The translations under genes were made by a program, and so were the position numbers. Below, in pieces: positions 10,381-21,398 of a stretch of DNA of 64,000 nt. Under the pieces are notes generated by a model. That model worked only from the letters and a program-made list of their open reading frames with translations. It did not search any database and had not been told where the DNA came from. Positions within the stretch are counted from its first letter, which is position 1; each line of letters begins with the position of its first letter. Origin of the DNA: Homalodisca vitripennis (lineage: Eukaryota; Arthropoda; Insecta; Hemiptera; Cicadellidae); the NCBI RefSeq assembly GCF_021130785.1, contig NC_060209.1, forward strand, positions 24,552,001 to 24,616,000, given 5' to 3'.

Positions 10381-13300
10381 ATTCAGGAATAAAAAAACTT
10401 TAACAAGTATAATTTCTCAGTGCTTAATAATTGCATTAAAATGATATAAAATAATTTTTATTGTAATATTAATCGATATTATTTCTTGTAATTTTTAAAC
10501 TGATTTCATGGGTATTAATTAACAGTAATAAATATATTAACGGTACGTTTTAACTTCGATGTATACTACAACGAAGTTTTAGAATATATCACAAGTTTGT
10601 GGATGACGTAATTATGATTGGGCCCATATCTTGTTGCATGTGATATTCTATTTTAAATTAATGGAAATAATCCCTTAAATTTGTGCATTAATTAATAATT
10701 ACCACGTGGAACGTAAATCAAAACCAAATCATTAGATGATTGGAATCGTTACAAAAAATGAATTCGTATTCTACTATAAATTAAATTAATTGTTTCATAA
10801 ATTTAACTTCATGTATTTGCTTTATTTTAATTCATGGCATTATTTAACTTTTTGAAACTTTATGTTTACAAATTTAAAAGATATGTTTAAATAATATGGT
10901 TTTCTGATATCTTAGAATAAATTTTGTGTATCACTAAAAAATTTAATTTTCTGTAACATTACCCAGATCTGTCACTTTAAGCACACTTATCCTCCTTCTT
11001 ACTACTCATACATTAAATTTTGTGGTAAATTATTAATAATGGCAAACCAAATTATGATAAACAACAGCATTTCAGTGTGGAATTTAATAAAACCCCATTC
11101 TGGTGCGAGCATGTATTGTGTTTTGAGTTGATTAAATTTACGCTCCAGAGTTTTTGTTATACCGCGTACCTGGTTTGGCTTTACGTTACTGTCTTTAGTA
11201 TATTATAATTGAAGTTTGGTGTGAATATATTACAAATTTTAAACCATTCAGGAGAAAGTCTACTGTAATATACTTCTTAGGGTTTTTATTAGAGAACAGA
11301 AGCTGGATAAAATTTGTAACTTTCAAAATTGATTATACAATTAGAATAGAAATAAGACCCAATATTACAATGGAAGGAATTACAAAAAAAATTCTTTCAA
11401 CGTAGAAACAGAACATGTTAATAAGAGTAATAATAATAATACACATATATGCAAGGAAAATTATTTCCATAATAACAGACTTTAGTATAGTATTGTTAAT
11501 AACTTTAAGGCAGTGAAATAAGAATATGATAATACTCAGCTAATAATTAGTAAAAAGCTCACTTAAATCCATACATTTACTATCCTCTCTGCACTTTTTT
11601 GCCACTCAATCCAGTCACAAAAATGATGCCGACAATGTAACTGAAATGTCTTGTTATATAGGGAGTTCCCAGCATCTGGAGTGGAATGAAGCAATATGTA
11701 TGGTAATGTGTAAATCACTTGACTGTGTAGAGGCAAGCTGGCAGTTTGCCGTCACCTGTCAGTTACAAGCTATGTTATGTTTGGGAAAACTATCAAAGTG
11801 TCAGTAGTTTGAGATTTTATATCATTAATACAATACCAAATTATTAAAACGTTTTAAATGTTATAAAAAAATTAATTTTTAACCTGTCGATTAAGACCTA
11901 GTCTCAAAAACGTCTAGATCAATTCAGCTATTTTTTCAATATCTGTTGAAGCCAGAGAAAATGTTATACCAAACGGTAAGGGAGAAATCAAACATTTTAA
12001 GTTTCCAGAAAAAAATTGAATTTAGAACAAATAAAAGAAAAAAGTAATTCAATTGTAACTGACAACTAAACACATTTTGACACACGCTGCTAAGTTACTG
12101 TTAAATTGTATTAATTATACAGTGTTTAAACAGTAGAAAATGCAGATTGAAAGCAAAATATTACAATCTAAATTTTTACTATAGATTGCACCAGTTCCAA
12201 ATTAATAACATCTACTCTATTTGAAATGCTCAATAAATATTGTTATAAAACCCTCCTTAATGAATAAAGTGGTGAAAGTTTTGCACTCACGGTTCTCAAA
12301 ACCGGTTGGCTTCTGAGATGTGGCATTTTTACAATGGCTTTAGAAAAGGAGTTAATTGCCAGAAAAGACTCTGAGAAACATCAAGACTTTTATCCAGCAA
12401 TAAATACATTTATTATTTATTAATGATTGTTTTGAAACGTAGTGAAAACATAGAAAGGGTTATCCTTCTTAGTCGAATACCTAGCGCTTAAGTATAATAC
12501 TAGCGCAGGGAATGGATGATTTTGACAAAATTAATTTAGTCTTGTCAAGCCTAAATATGAGTATAATATCTTTATCTGGAGACACAAGATAACCTTACCC
12601 TTGGCATGGAAATGTCTCCGACCATTTTGTATTAGGGATGGAAATGAGATAAAAATAACTAATCTCAATTATTTTGTATAATATGGTGAGATCAGAATAG
12701 ATAATAAAATAATTAGTGCTTTTAATATCTACAAATGTGTTCATATATTTGAGCCCCACTATGTTTAAAATAAATTTCTGCTTAAATTACAATTTAAAGT
12801 TATTTGTTAAACGTTATTTTGGATCCATCTAAAGTTACGTTATATGTCTCATGGATAAATAATTTGGGCCTTTAGTGTAACAAAATATTTATAGTTTGCT
12901 TGACTTTTGAAGTACACTTTTGGACTTTTTGTTTTGTAGAAGTTTTCCTTAAAACATTACAAAGCAAAAAAAGTGTGCTTTTGTCCTTATTAGATAATTG
13001 TTTCGAATACAATATTTCATTCTGTGTTGTTTTGCAATATAATTTGAGATATCAATTATCTATTTCAGATCCATTGATCAAATAATCAAAAATACTACTG
13101 TGATTTTCAGTTTGATCTCGTATTTTATTTTATAGTAAAGTAGCTGAACAGCACCGTTTTAAAATTATCAGTACCATCGATCTTGTACTATGTATTTCTT
13201 CCTTTTACTCACCCTGGCCCTTGTAGAGACCAGTGGCCTATTAAGGTGGCAGAACAAGAAGAAAAGAGGGTCTTTCTTTGAAAGAATTCTACAGTGATAG

Positions 13301-13922
13301 GTTTAGATATGTAGTACAGAAAGTCTGTAATGATGCTTCCTTTTTTCGTCTTTACCATAAAAAATAATTTTCGGTTAAACAGTTTGATAGATGTCCCATA
13401 CACTTTTCCTCTTCCCCATTGGCAAGAAATACAAAAGCGATACTTCTTTATACCCTCTATAACTGTAAACCTTGGTGTAAGTTATGAAGGACGGGTATAA
13501 TGCTGGACGGCAACTGTTCAGGGACGGGTTAAGTCGCCCTAGGACACACGATTAGCGATTAGGATTACTGTAGTGCTTAGCACATCCTTTACCTGGCTAA
13601 ACATAAACCTATTCCTGGTTACGGTATTTGATTGGAAATATAACCATGGTATTATTAATAGCATCTGTGGTGTTCAAATAGGCTACACTGTCTGCATAAC
13701 GTCTTTCTGAATCCGCCCTCTAACAAGAAAGGCTTTTGAAAAGATACCTTTTTTTCTGACGGAAACGGGAATACCAATTAAGTTAAATGTTTCAATGGCA
13801 GCAACCCAATCTAAGTAAAATAGGTATTAATTTATATTCCTAATAATTGTATAGCCATTTCATGTGTAGATAAAAAATACTTTCACAGTATGAATAAATG
13901 TACTTAGTAGGCTTAGTGTTGT

Positions 13923-14120
13923 GTGCCGTATCAGCTTCTAACTGAATATAAAGGTACAGATTGCGTTGGTAGATGCTTTGCTGCACAAACAAACAAACAA
14001 ACAAACAATGGGCTCAGTCAGCACCGGCCGAGGGCGACGTTCATGCTTTTAAATGGGGTATATCGAGACAAACCCCGCTCCATTGTTGAATACAACGACT
14101 GGCGGTATACATTAATGTGA
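13923..14120 (+). other. (ACAA)n-containing conserved block, U1 copy
   Basis: An (ACAA)n tract of about six repeats (13984-14007) sits inside a GC-richer segment that includes GGGCTCAGTCAGCACCGGCC and CCCCGCTCCATTGTTGAA. U3 (48442-48648) and U4 (57976-58160) share it with small differences in repeat number and an extra GCGAC in U3. U2 lost it in the deletion at about 24946. The 65-68 codon plus frames differ between copies through the repeat, so coding is doubtful. Confidence 0.4.
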
Positions 14121-15180
14121 TGTTCTTTATGGACTGTATGATTTTCTGTTGAATTTGTTTTATTGATGCATCAAAGGTTTTTCTGATTTTACTATATTTC
14201 GGTTATCGTCCGTTTGTGGACTGCATTATATTTTGTTTATAATAATTTATTGATTATGAATGATTTACTGAGTTTCCTTTATTCTTGTTTTCGTCCGCTT
14301 ATGAAATGCATGATTTTCTATCAACTACAATTTATGGATTATCTTCAATTTACTAAAACTAGCCGAAGATGAATTCGTTGAATTTGAAATGTTCGTTGTA
14401 CAAATAAAATATATAAACGGTGTTAAAAGGTTTATTATTGTAGATTTCATTTAGTTATTCAAGTTTGTATAGTGAAAATTACATCTGATATGGGCCGTGC
14501 TATAATTAGGCTATTGCAAATAATATATATAGTTGCCAAAATATTGCAACTATCTATTTGACTGTTACTGCAGAAAATTTCATCTCAAGATTAAGGTTCA
14601 ATTTGAATGAAAAGGAGAATTAAATATCAAATTTGATATAATATGTGTCAATTATAACAAAGTATATTTGAACATGATCAAAGGAGTTATGAATTGTTAA
14701 AGAACAATTACACATGTGATCATTTATAAAGGTGCATGAAGTACTAATTACATGCAGCGGAGTCAAAAATCTTTCAAGAGTTTTAAGAGAATTCTTAAAA
14801 ACATTCTTACGTTTTGTTCTCTTTGGAACCCTTTCTCAAGATCAAGTTTCTGCTGAAAAAATTGTGTGACAAACTTTGTTGAGAGAATGTCCAGAAAAAT
14901 AGGCCTATCAAAGTTATTGAATTCTGCAGGAAATAGTTATTTTAATTGCTCACCTTAAATAGAAAGAGATTGTATTGAAGCTGTAATTAAATTGCTGCAA
15001 TACATTGCTTAGTACTGTGATTACTTAGAGAAAACTAATTATAAAGTATTCAACTACTATTACATAGTTTTGTATACGAAAACTATGTTAAAAGTCAAAG
15101 TAAGTCAAACTGTTTATTTAAGAAACATTTCTATACCTGAGACTAAATGTTTTATACCATAACACCAATATAAATAAACA

Positions 15181-15353
<173 letters not shown>

Positions 15354-15529
15354 GTCTCTTTGTCTCTTTGTCACAATTTATCAACAGTCAATATAAAAGG
15401 TTTCAAATTTATCATACCTAATATAATACAGTTTACTAATTATACTAATACTAAATATACTAATTGAAAATTGATTTTAAACTCGAAGTATTGTGTTTGT
15501 GTACAATTTATCTTAAAATAAGGTAATGT

Positions 15530-15690
15530 ACAAGAACCAGAGAGAGACAGATCATGGGCAAAAATATTAATGGAGTGTCTGAATGATATCTATGTTCGAT
15601 TGATTTCGTTTCAAGAATTGTGTAATGGAACAGCATTCTTCTCTTTTAAACATATGCTAAGAAATGTTAAAAAGTGATTAGTTTTATCTC
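15530..15690 (+). other. Coding-like block conserved in three units, U1 copy
   Basis: The plus frame reads DRSWAKILMECLNDIYVRLI, then SFQELCNGTAFFS. The best copy is U2 26240-26425, 61 codons with HMLRNVKKLLVLSGK. U1 has a premature TGA at the Lys-Leu-Leu position, and U4 (59515-59690) has TGA for CGA in YVRL. Conservation of the DNA is high but stops are tolerated, so if it was an exon it is dead in at least two units. Confidence 0.3.
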
Positions 15691-18023
15691 AAGAAGTGGT
15701 AAACTTTTATTTAACCATTTTATAACCACTTTGAATACATTTACCATCATGATACTAAGTAATTAAACTTGTAATATTAGAATGACTCATGAAATTTACT
15801 TCTGAAATTTACTTATTTAAGAATAATCTGTTTTTTTAATTTTCCGTAATTAATGTTAAAAATAAAAGACGACGTTTCAAGGATTGAAATATGTCTTCTT
15901 TACATGTAAAAATCTTAAGGCATGAGGATAATTATTAACTAAAATTGATAACCATTCAGTACATGGCGGTGAACTTGTCAAACTTATAGTTAACAGCAAA
16001 CCAGGTTGTATTTAAAAACAAAGGGGTTGTAATTATTGTTGGTTTTTATTATTTAATTCATTAAGTATTTAGTAAAATGTAAGTTTGCATAATTTATATT
16101 TTATTTTCACAATTTAGTAATACTTGAAAGAGTAACTATTTAAAGCATTTTGATAGGCTAAATTTCAATTGAAGCAAATAATCTGATTAATTTTAGCGTA
16201 TTTAAAATAAGGTGAGATGTGTACATTTAGATTTAAAAGTATGTATAAGAAATGTATCTAAACTTAAAAACCTGAAATACGATTTAATAAAAATACGTAT
16301 TCATAAATATTGGTATTTTGGTATTGAATACATTCTTAGCTATAAACCTACACAATTACTACTTCTATAGCTAGGTTGGGTTTTCCCTCAAGTGGTAACT
16401 ACGAATAAAACACTTTAAAACCCAGGAATATTTATTAATAATTTGTTTGATACGCATGGTTTCATTTTGATCTCAAATTTTTTGCGCTTCTGATCCTATA
16501 GTAACATTCAAGCTTACACCCATTCCTAATTAATCTTAAACAGGTAAAGTCTTAATCACTAATTGTAGTAAAGTAACTTTAATATTACCAAGCTATATTC
16601 CCTAATCTGCTTTAATAATATAATATGAATACACAAAATTCATAGGTGTTGTAATGAATTTTACAACATGACTATTAAAATATACTTAAGGAAAATTTGG
16701 TTACGAACACATTACTTATCCAGCAATTAATTTATTTCCTTCAGTTTCAAATTAGCATTCAGTTTGTGGGTCGAGCAAAGGGTTAGGAACTTAGGGAATG
16801 TAAGGGCTCGGTAATACCCTTAGTTTTAGTCTTGCCACGAGTGCGTGTGTGGAATTCTTTACTTTTCCAGAAACCATTTATACGTAATAATCTATTTCTT
16901 GTTAGGATAAAAAAACAGTAAATTTTTTTTACCTAAATATTCTTATAACTAAAAATTATTATTATTATTATGTCATGTAATAAATATGTTGATAATCACG
17001 AAAATCACGAAAGACTGAATCAGTTCGGCAATTTTTTAAAATACTTGTTATAATATATAAGTGATAGTAGGAAGAAAACACCTTCAGATTAAGCGTTGGC
17101 GAAAAATATTATTGAAAGGTTTAAAAAATGTAATTTCTGTATGCATGTCTGTTCGGTAAATATTTAAAAGGCAAAGAAACTTAGAATTGAAATGTTATAA
17201 GAAGCTTTATATCTATATAAAGCACTGAACGCGATAATAATATAGATCCAAGGGATTTGGGTGAGCGTTAACGAATATTTTTACATTAATCTTGTCAGTT
17301 TCTTTGGGCAGATCTTTTTAATATCCACCCAGTGTCATTAAACCTAATGAGCAAATATTTGTCTGTATCATGTAATTGCACATAGCATGGATAAGTTTGA
17401 AAGTCTGTTTTAACAAATATATTTCAAGATGGTAGCTATTCGCATTAGAACAAAAACACTTACTTAACTAATTTCTAAGATAGAGTCAAAATGGTATATT
17501 AAAAAATATCTCGTTTAATCTCATAAGATTAACTTAGGTTAATTCCAATCAAATTTTGGAAAATAAATATTTACTTAACAGTAATTACTTATATCGTAGA
17601 AAGGATAGTAGGGTTTTGGAAATTTACCACTGTTATATGATAGAAAACGTTTAACACAACGTTTAAAGGATATAAATGTACTATAACAAGTATAATGTAC
17701 TAATAGTATTTTCACCTGTCGAAGAGAATAGATTTCATTCCTCGAAATGTAGTATACATATAGTATCATATAACGATGTTAAATATATAAAGCCGTATTA
17801 TCCTTTCAAACCTTGAATTGACAATAACAAACTTAAAAAAATTCAGTATTATAGCGAAACACAAAAAAGTGTTTCTCAGGTCATTTAACATCTTGTTTTC
17901 ACATATTTTGGAAACTTCCAGAGAGTGGCATATGAGAGAATGACATGTGTTTTTATTTAGTACAAAATTATTTATATTACTTTTGTTATTATTACTTTTA
18001 TTCAGTTGTGTGAGTCCGAAGAT

Positions 18024-18038
18024 GTACTCATTGAGTAC
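18024..18038. repeat. 15-nt palindrome GTACTCATTGAGTAC, U1
   Basis: Two 7-nt arms flank a single central base, within GTCCGAAGATG...CGAAAGGCCTCAC. The same sequence is at 61909-61923 in U4. Hairpins of this layout near AATAAA-type tails are common at the 3' ends of invertebrate retroelements, so it may mark an old retroelement end. U2 and U3 have lost this interval. Confidence 0.5.
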
Positions 18039-18699
18039 GAAAGGCCTCACAAAAATAAAAACTTTATATTATTGGAGAGTTTGTTTAAATTAATAGATAA
18101 TTTCCAATAAGACAAGAGCTTCAAGAATGTATACGTTCTCTTTTAAAACTCAAATATAACCCTTCATATACTTAATTCTCAGTGTTGCAGTTCACTTACA
18201 GTTACACTTTTTATGTTGATTAAATTTCTGAATTGCAATAATGTTGAACTAGGGCTTGGACCTGATTTTTTTTGGCAAACTATTTCTGCACACTTAAACT
18301 GAAACATGGTTATACGAAATAAAAAAAAAACGCATAGTTAAAAAGCTATAAAAACCTTTCCAATTTGTTACCTAATTCCATGTTTGATTCCATGTTTTTT
18401 ACCTAATTCAGTGTAGCCTAAAGATGACATTTTTCTTGGGCTATCTTTCCTCATAATTCTGAATTGTGTTCGTTAGGTTAAGTATTATAATAGTGTTCAA
18501 ATAAAAGTTCCATTAACCTAACGAAGGTATTGCAATGTAAGAGTACATTGAAGGAGTATTTTGTTACTGACACTAAGCATTGATTCCTTTATATTGTATT
18601 TCTACGAATAAGTGTCACTTGTTAAAATCTCATATGACTGTACACAGTTTGCTTAAAAATTTATTCAGCTATTTTCTTGTTACTGTTTTGGGAACCAAT

Positions 18700-18925
18700 A
18701 ATAGAAATGTAAAAATATTCGCTAGCGCTCAGCCAAATCCCATGGAGTGACATTCCATCATCCAAAATTGTGCTACTTATGTGCTAAGTTCCAAGCAAAA
18801 TTCGTGCAATTCCACAGATCAGTTCATTTTCTAGATATTGTCTGGGAAGACAGACAGAAAGTCATTCTTCCAGCCCTACGAGTCGTAGGCTTCAATAAAC
18901 CTCAGCCAATAACTTATAATAATAT
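18700..18925 (+). repeat. ~200 bp interspersed repeat, first family member, U1
   Basis: It contains AATCCCATGGAGTGACAT, TTCTAGATATTGTCTGGGAA, GACAGACAGAAAG and a GTCGTAGGCTTC end. Copies occur in all units: 30675-30870 (U2), 49975-50170 (U3) and 62605-62795 (U4). A diverged second member lies elsewhere in the unit (32800-32985 in U2, 52030-52210 in U3) and shares CCATGGAGTAATATGTAACA, the GGCAGACAAAC run and ATGTTAGGTTT. Two diverged copies per unit identify it as a dispersed element, probably a SINE or non-autonomous element. The 75-codon frame over it is incidental. Confidence 0.6.
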
Positions 18926-19176
18926 TAATAATTATTATACTATTATTATACTAGAATATTATTACTCCTCTTAAAATGCACTCTTAAAACAAGTGTGTAC
19001 ATTGTATTAGCCCATAAAAGGAATATAAAATAGTCTATTTCTTGTAAGTAAACAAAGTGAAAAAATTTGAACGTATAACTGACACACGAGATTCAAAGAT
19101 ATTTAGTATTAATGCATAAACATGTTATTGTATACTGAAGTCTCTTGCAGTGTCAAAATAAGTATAAACGTATAAC

Positions 19177-19450
19177 TCAGGAGACTTGGCAACCTGGAGC
19201 CTCTAGAAATATGCTGCAGACTTTTAATCTCTTTTTACCGTCAAGCTGTCCAATATTTATGGGTTGTTTTGGTACTCTGAATAAATGTTTGTTGACCTTA
19301 AAACCGAGACGGAAAAGAAATAATATACAGTTTCCTCCCAAGTCACAATATGTCATTCCCGAAAGAGTGGAATTATTTTGTTGTTTCACAAAACCTTCCT
19401 TGATAACATCGTCTGTTATTACGTATTTCACTTCTCTGATTTCTATTTAA
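19177..19450. other. Strongly conserved block, U1 copy
   Basis: Present with few changes in all four units (U2 31170-31450, U3 50420-50705, U4 63060-63350). In U1 the minus strand is open for 84 codons with NNSTLSGMTYCDLGGNCILF. In other units single-base changes in GAGACGGAAAAG-adjacent homopolymers break that frame. No family recognised. Confidence 0.35.
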
Positions 19451-19529
19451 TTGAAATATACTTCTTAAAAGAGTTTATGAAATTTTTAAATTACGTACGT
19501 ACCAACATTTTTTTACTGACTAGGGCCAA

Positions 19530-19882
19530 TGGTGCAGCTGAAGTTAATAAGGCCAAATAATTCAGGACTGTCAATCATTTCCGTGACCAACTTGTCTAGG
19601 TAGAACACATCATGTACTGTACATTTCCTCTGACCTGGTGGGAAGTCATTGCAGATTTTTGGTGACAAACTTGTTTATTTAGAAAACATCATGTAGCGTA
19701 CATTCCTTCTGGCCTGAAGGGAGTATCATTGCAGATTATTGATATCTCCCACGGGAACTTGTGAATCCCAATCGATAAACGATGAGCCACAGAAACTTAC
19801 TCTGTGTGATCTCCAAGCGATTTTAAAGTGTAATCCGGTTAGGTATCTCACGCAAAATTTCGGTATTCCAAAAGTAGTTTAA
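19530..19882 (-). mobile_element. LINE reverse-transcriptase C-terminal fragment, minus strand, U1 copy
   Basis: Homologous to the better-preserved U2 copy (31520-31815), where the family motifs are described. U1 carries a local duplication of about 90 bp: the motif ACATCATGTA followed by CTGTACATT or GCGTACATT occurs twice, at about 19608 and 19687. The second version (CTTGTTTATTTAGAAAACA) differs from the first and is the only version kept in U4. Confidence 0.6.
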
Positions 19883-20587
19883 CATAAGCGCAATTTTATA
19901 GTTTTAAAACGTTTGATTTGTTATTACATAATTGTATAAAATCTACGTAAGTAAAAGGTTACTTAGTTATGGGTTTAAAATTGTGTTTAAGATCTTCACG
20001 ACAATTGACTTAAGTTCTTATTTGGCTCAATAAATCACGATGAACTGTTAGCTTAGTAAAAATTAGGTGAACCCATTAAAATGATTTTAACATCACTTGG
20101 GTCCAAAGAATTTGGTGTTTTCTTATAGTTTTCAGTATTGATACAGGTTTCTAGAGTAGATATAAAATTGCACAAACAGTTCAGAAGGAATATTTAGTCA
20201 TATAAAAGCAACGGTAAAACCATGTTTTATCTGCACAGCAATGACAAACGATGGTCTCAGACGGCTGTAAAGTAAAGCCGCGTGAAGAAGTGTTGTGATC
20301 TTTGTGGATGTCATAAAATATGTGAACAGCAAGAAATATAGTTACTAGCATATTCGTAATGCATGAATTACTCCAACGTCGAGATTAAATTCTTATGTTG
20401 CTTATTAAAATAATTAAAAATTATATTAAACAATAAATATATGAAAGAAACAATATGATGAGAGTGTGTTTTTTGATCATTGTATAAACAAAACTGATAT
20501 TCGTATGCTACATTCACATTATTTTACTGTACCTTCAACTTACTATATTTACTAACACAGAGTGAAATACTGTGGCGTCTGTCTTAA

Positions 20588-21061
20588 TTAATAAGTGATT
20601 AAACGCTGTTTTTGTATTTACGACATACTGAATTCAAATAATATCGAACCCATATTAAAACATAATGTAAAAAGTTTCTTCAAAAGAAGTTTATCAGATA
20701 TTAAAACTTGGCTGACACGATGAGCTGTCTGTAAAACTGCTTGAAAACCGACTACGTGTCTCGTGGTTATGGATCGTGACCGGTTGAAACTTTGCGGTGA
20801 TGGAGGGAAGCAGAGCTGTAACTGCTCTGAGGTAAATATCTAGTCTAAACGTACTTTCTGTGTGGCCCTGTGTCATGTAGTAATAATAAAATCAATCTGT
20901 TAAAACAAAACTTCTTTAATTCGTATACGTGAAGTTTAACAGATCCAAAATATACGATGATATGTGATATGTGACTTAGTTATGTGCATAAATTTCACAG
21001 CAAGTTGGCAAATATATATTATATTAACAACTACAAGACAAACGTGTTTGTATGAATATCG
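20588..21061 (-). repeat. Inverted copy of a U3-type unit segment
   Basis: This is the reverse complement of U3 35953-36430. It is of the U3 rather than the U1 subtype: the ORF begins MTQG and has STFRL, and the interval lacks the extra CTCCATTTTCAT seen in U1 at about 2279. Its outer edge overlaps the U1 sequence by TTA (20588-20590), a 3-bp microhomology. Its inner edge meets the pogo-like element. Confidence 0.88.
20694..20876 (-). other. Conserved 60-codon ORF, inverted copy
   Basis: Third copy of the small ORF described at 2452. It is open from ATG to stop, with an in-frame loss of one codon (FRL-DIY against FRLENIY) and a few substitutions (Leu to Phe, Thr to Ser). Preservation of the frame after inversion is notable but could simply reflect recent origin. 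Confidence 0.4.
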
Positions 21062-21063
21062 TA

Positions 21064-21083
21064 GGGGGCCCAAATATCGCCCA
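21064..21083 (+). repeat. Left terminal inverted repeat of the pogo-like element
   Basis: 18 of 20 positions match the reverse complement of the right end (23531-23550). The two mismatches are at positions 14 and 15. It abuts TA at 21062-21063. Confidence 0.92.
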
Positions 21084-21257
21084 CTTAAGGGAAACATTTA
21101 AGTTAACGGTTAATTATGGGTCATTTTGTTCAAATAAATGTTGAAATACGTAAAGTAGGTATTCAATTACCTTATAACGTAACTTATATTTTTCTAAAAC
21201 AACACAGTTTCACATAAAAAAATATAAGACAAGTTTGAATGTTTTAACTTAAAAAAG

Positions 21258-21296
21258 TGTTCCTAATATTGCCCACCATGTGCTCCTAATATCGCA
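21258..21296 (-). repeat. Left subterminal repeats of the pogo-like element
   Basis: Two copies of a motif related to TGTTCCTAATATTGCCCA, at 21258-21275 and 21280-21296. They are inverted relative to the copies near the right end (23150-23166, 23174-23190, 23514-23530, core GGGCGATATTAGGAACA). They are probably transposase-binding sites, by analogy with subterminal sites in other DNA transposons; this is inference. Confidence 0.7.
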
Positions 21297-21398
21297 TATG
21301 GGAATAGTATTGGAAAATTATTAGAAACATTTAAAAATTGTTTGAAAAAGAATTTTAATCATAGTAGTACAAAATTATTTTATTTGTTGTGCAAAACG

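Noticed and set aside
13984..14007. (ACAA)n tract as part of a coding sequence with repeated Thr-Asn-Lys-Gln
   Set aside because: Repeat number varies without keeping the frame between U1, U3 and U4.
17575..18050. Minus-strand frames of 64 and 94 codons (also at 28250 and 61460-61935)
   Set aside because: AT-rich, Tyr/Ile/Asn/Phe-heavy, no recognisable motif; the 94-codon frame crosses the palindrome and the region is disrupted in U2. Preservation reflects overall unit similarity.
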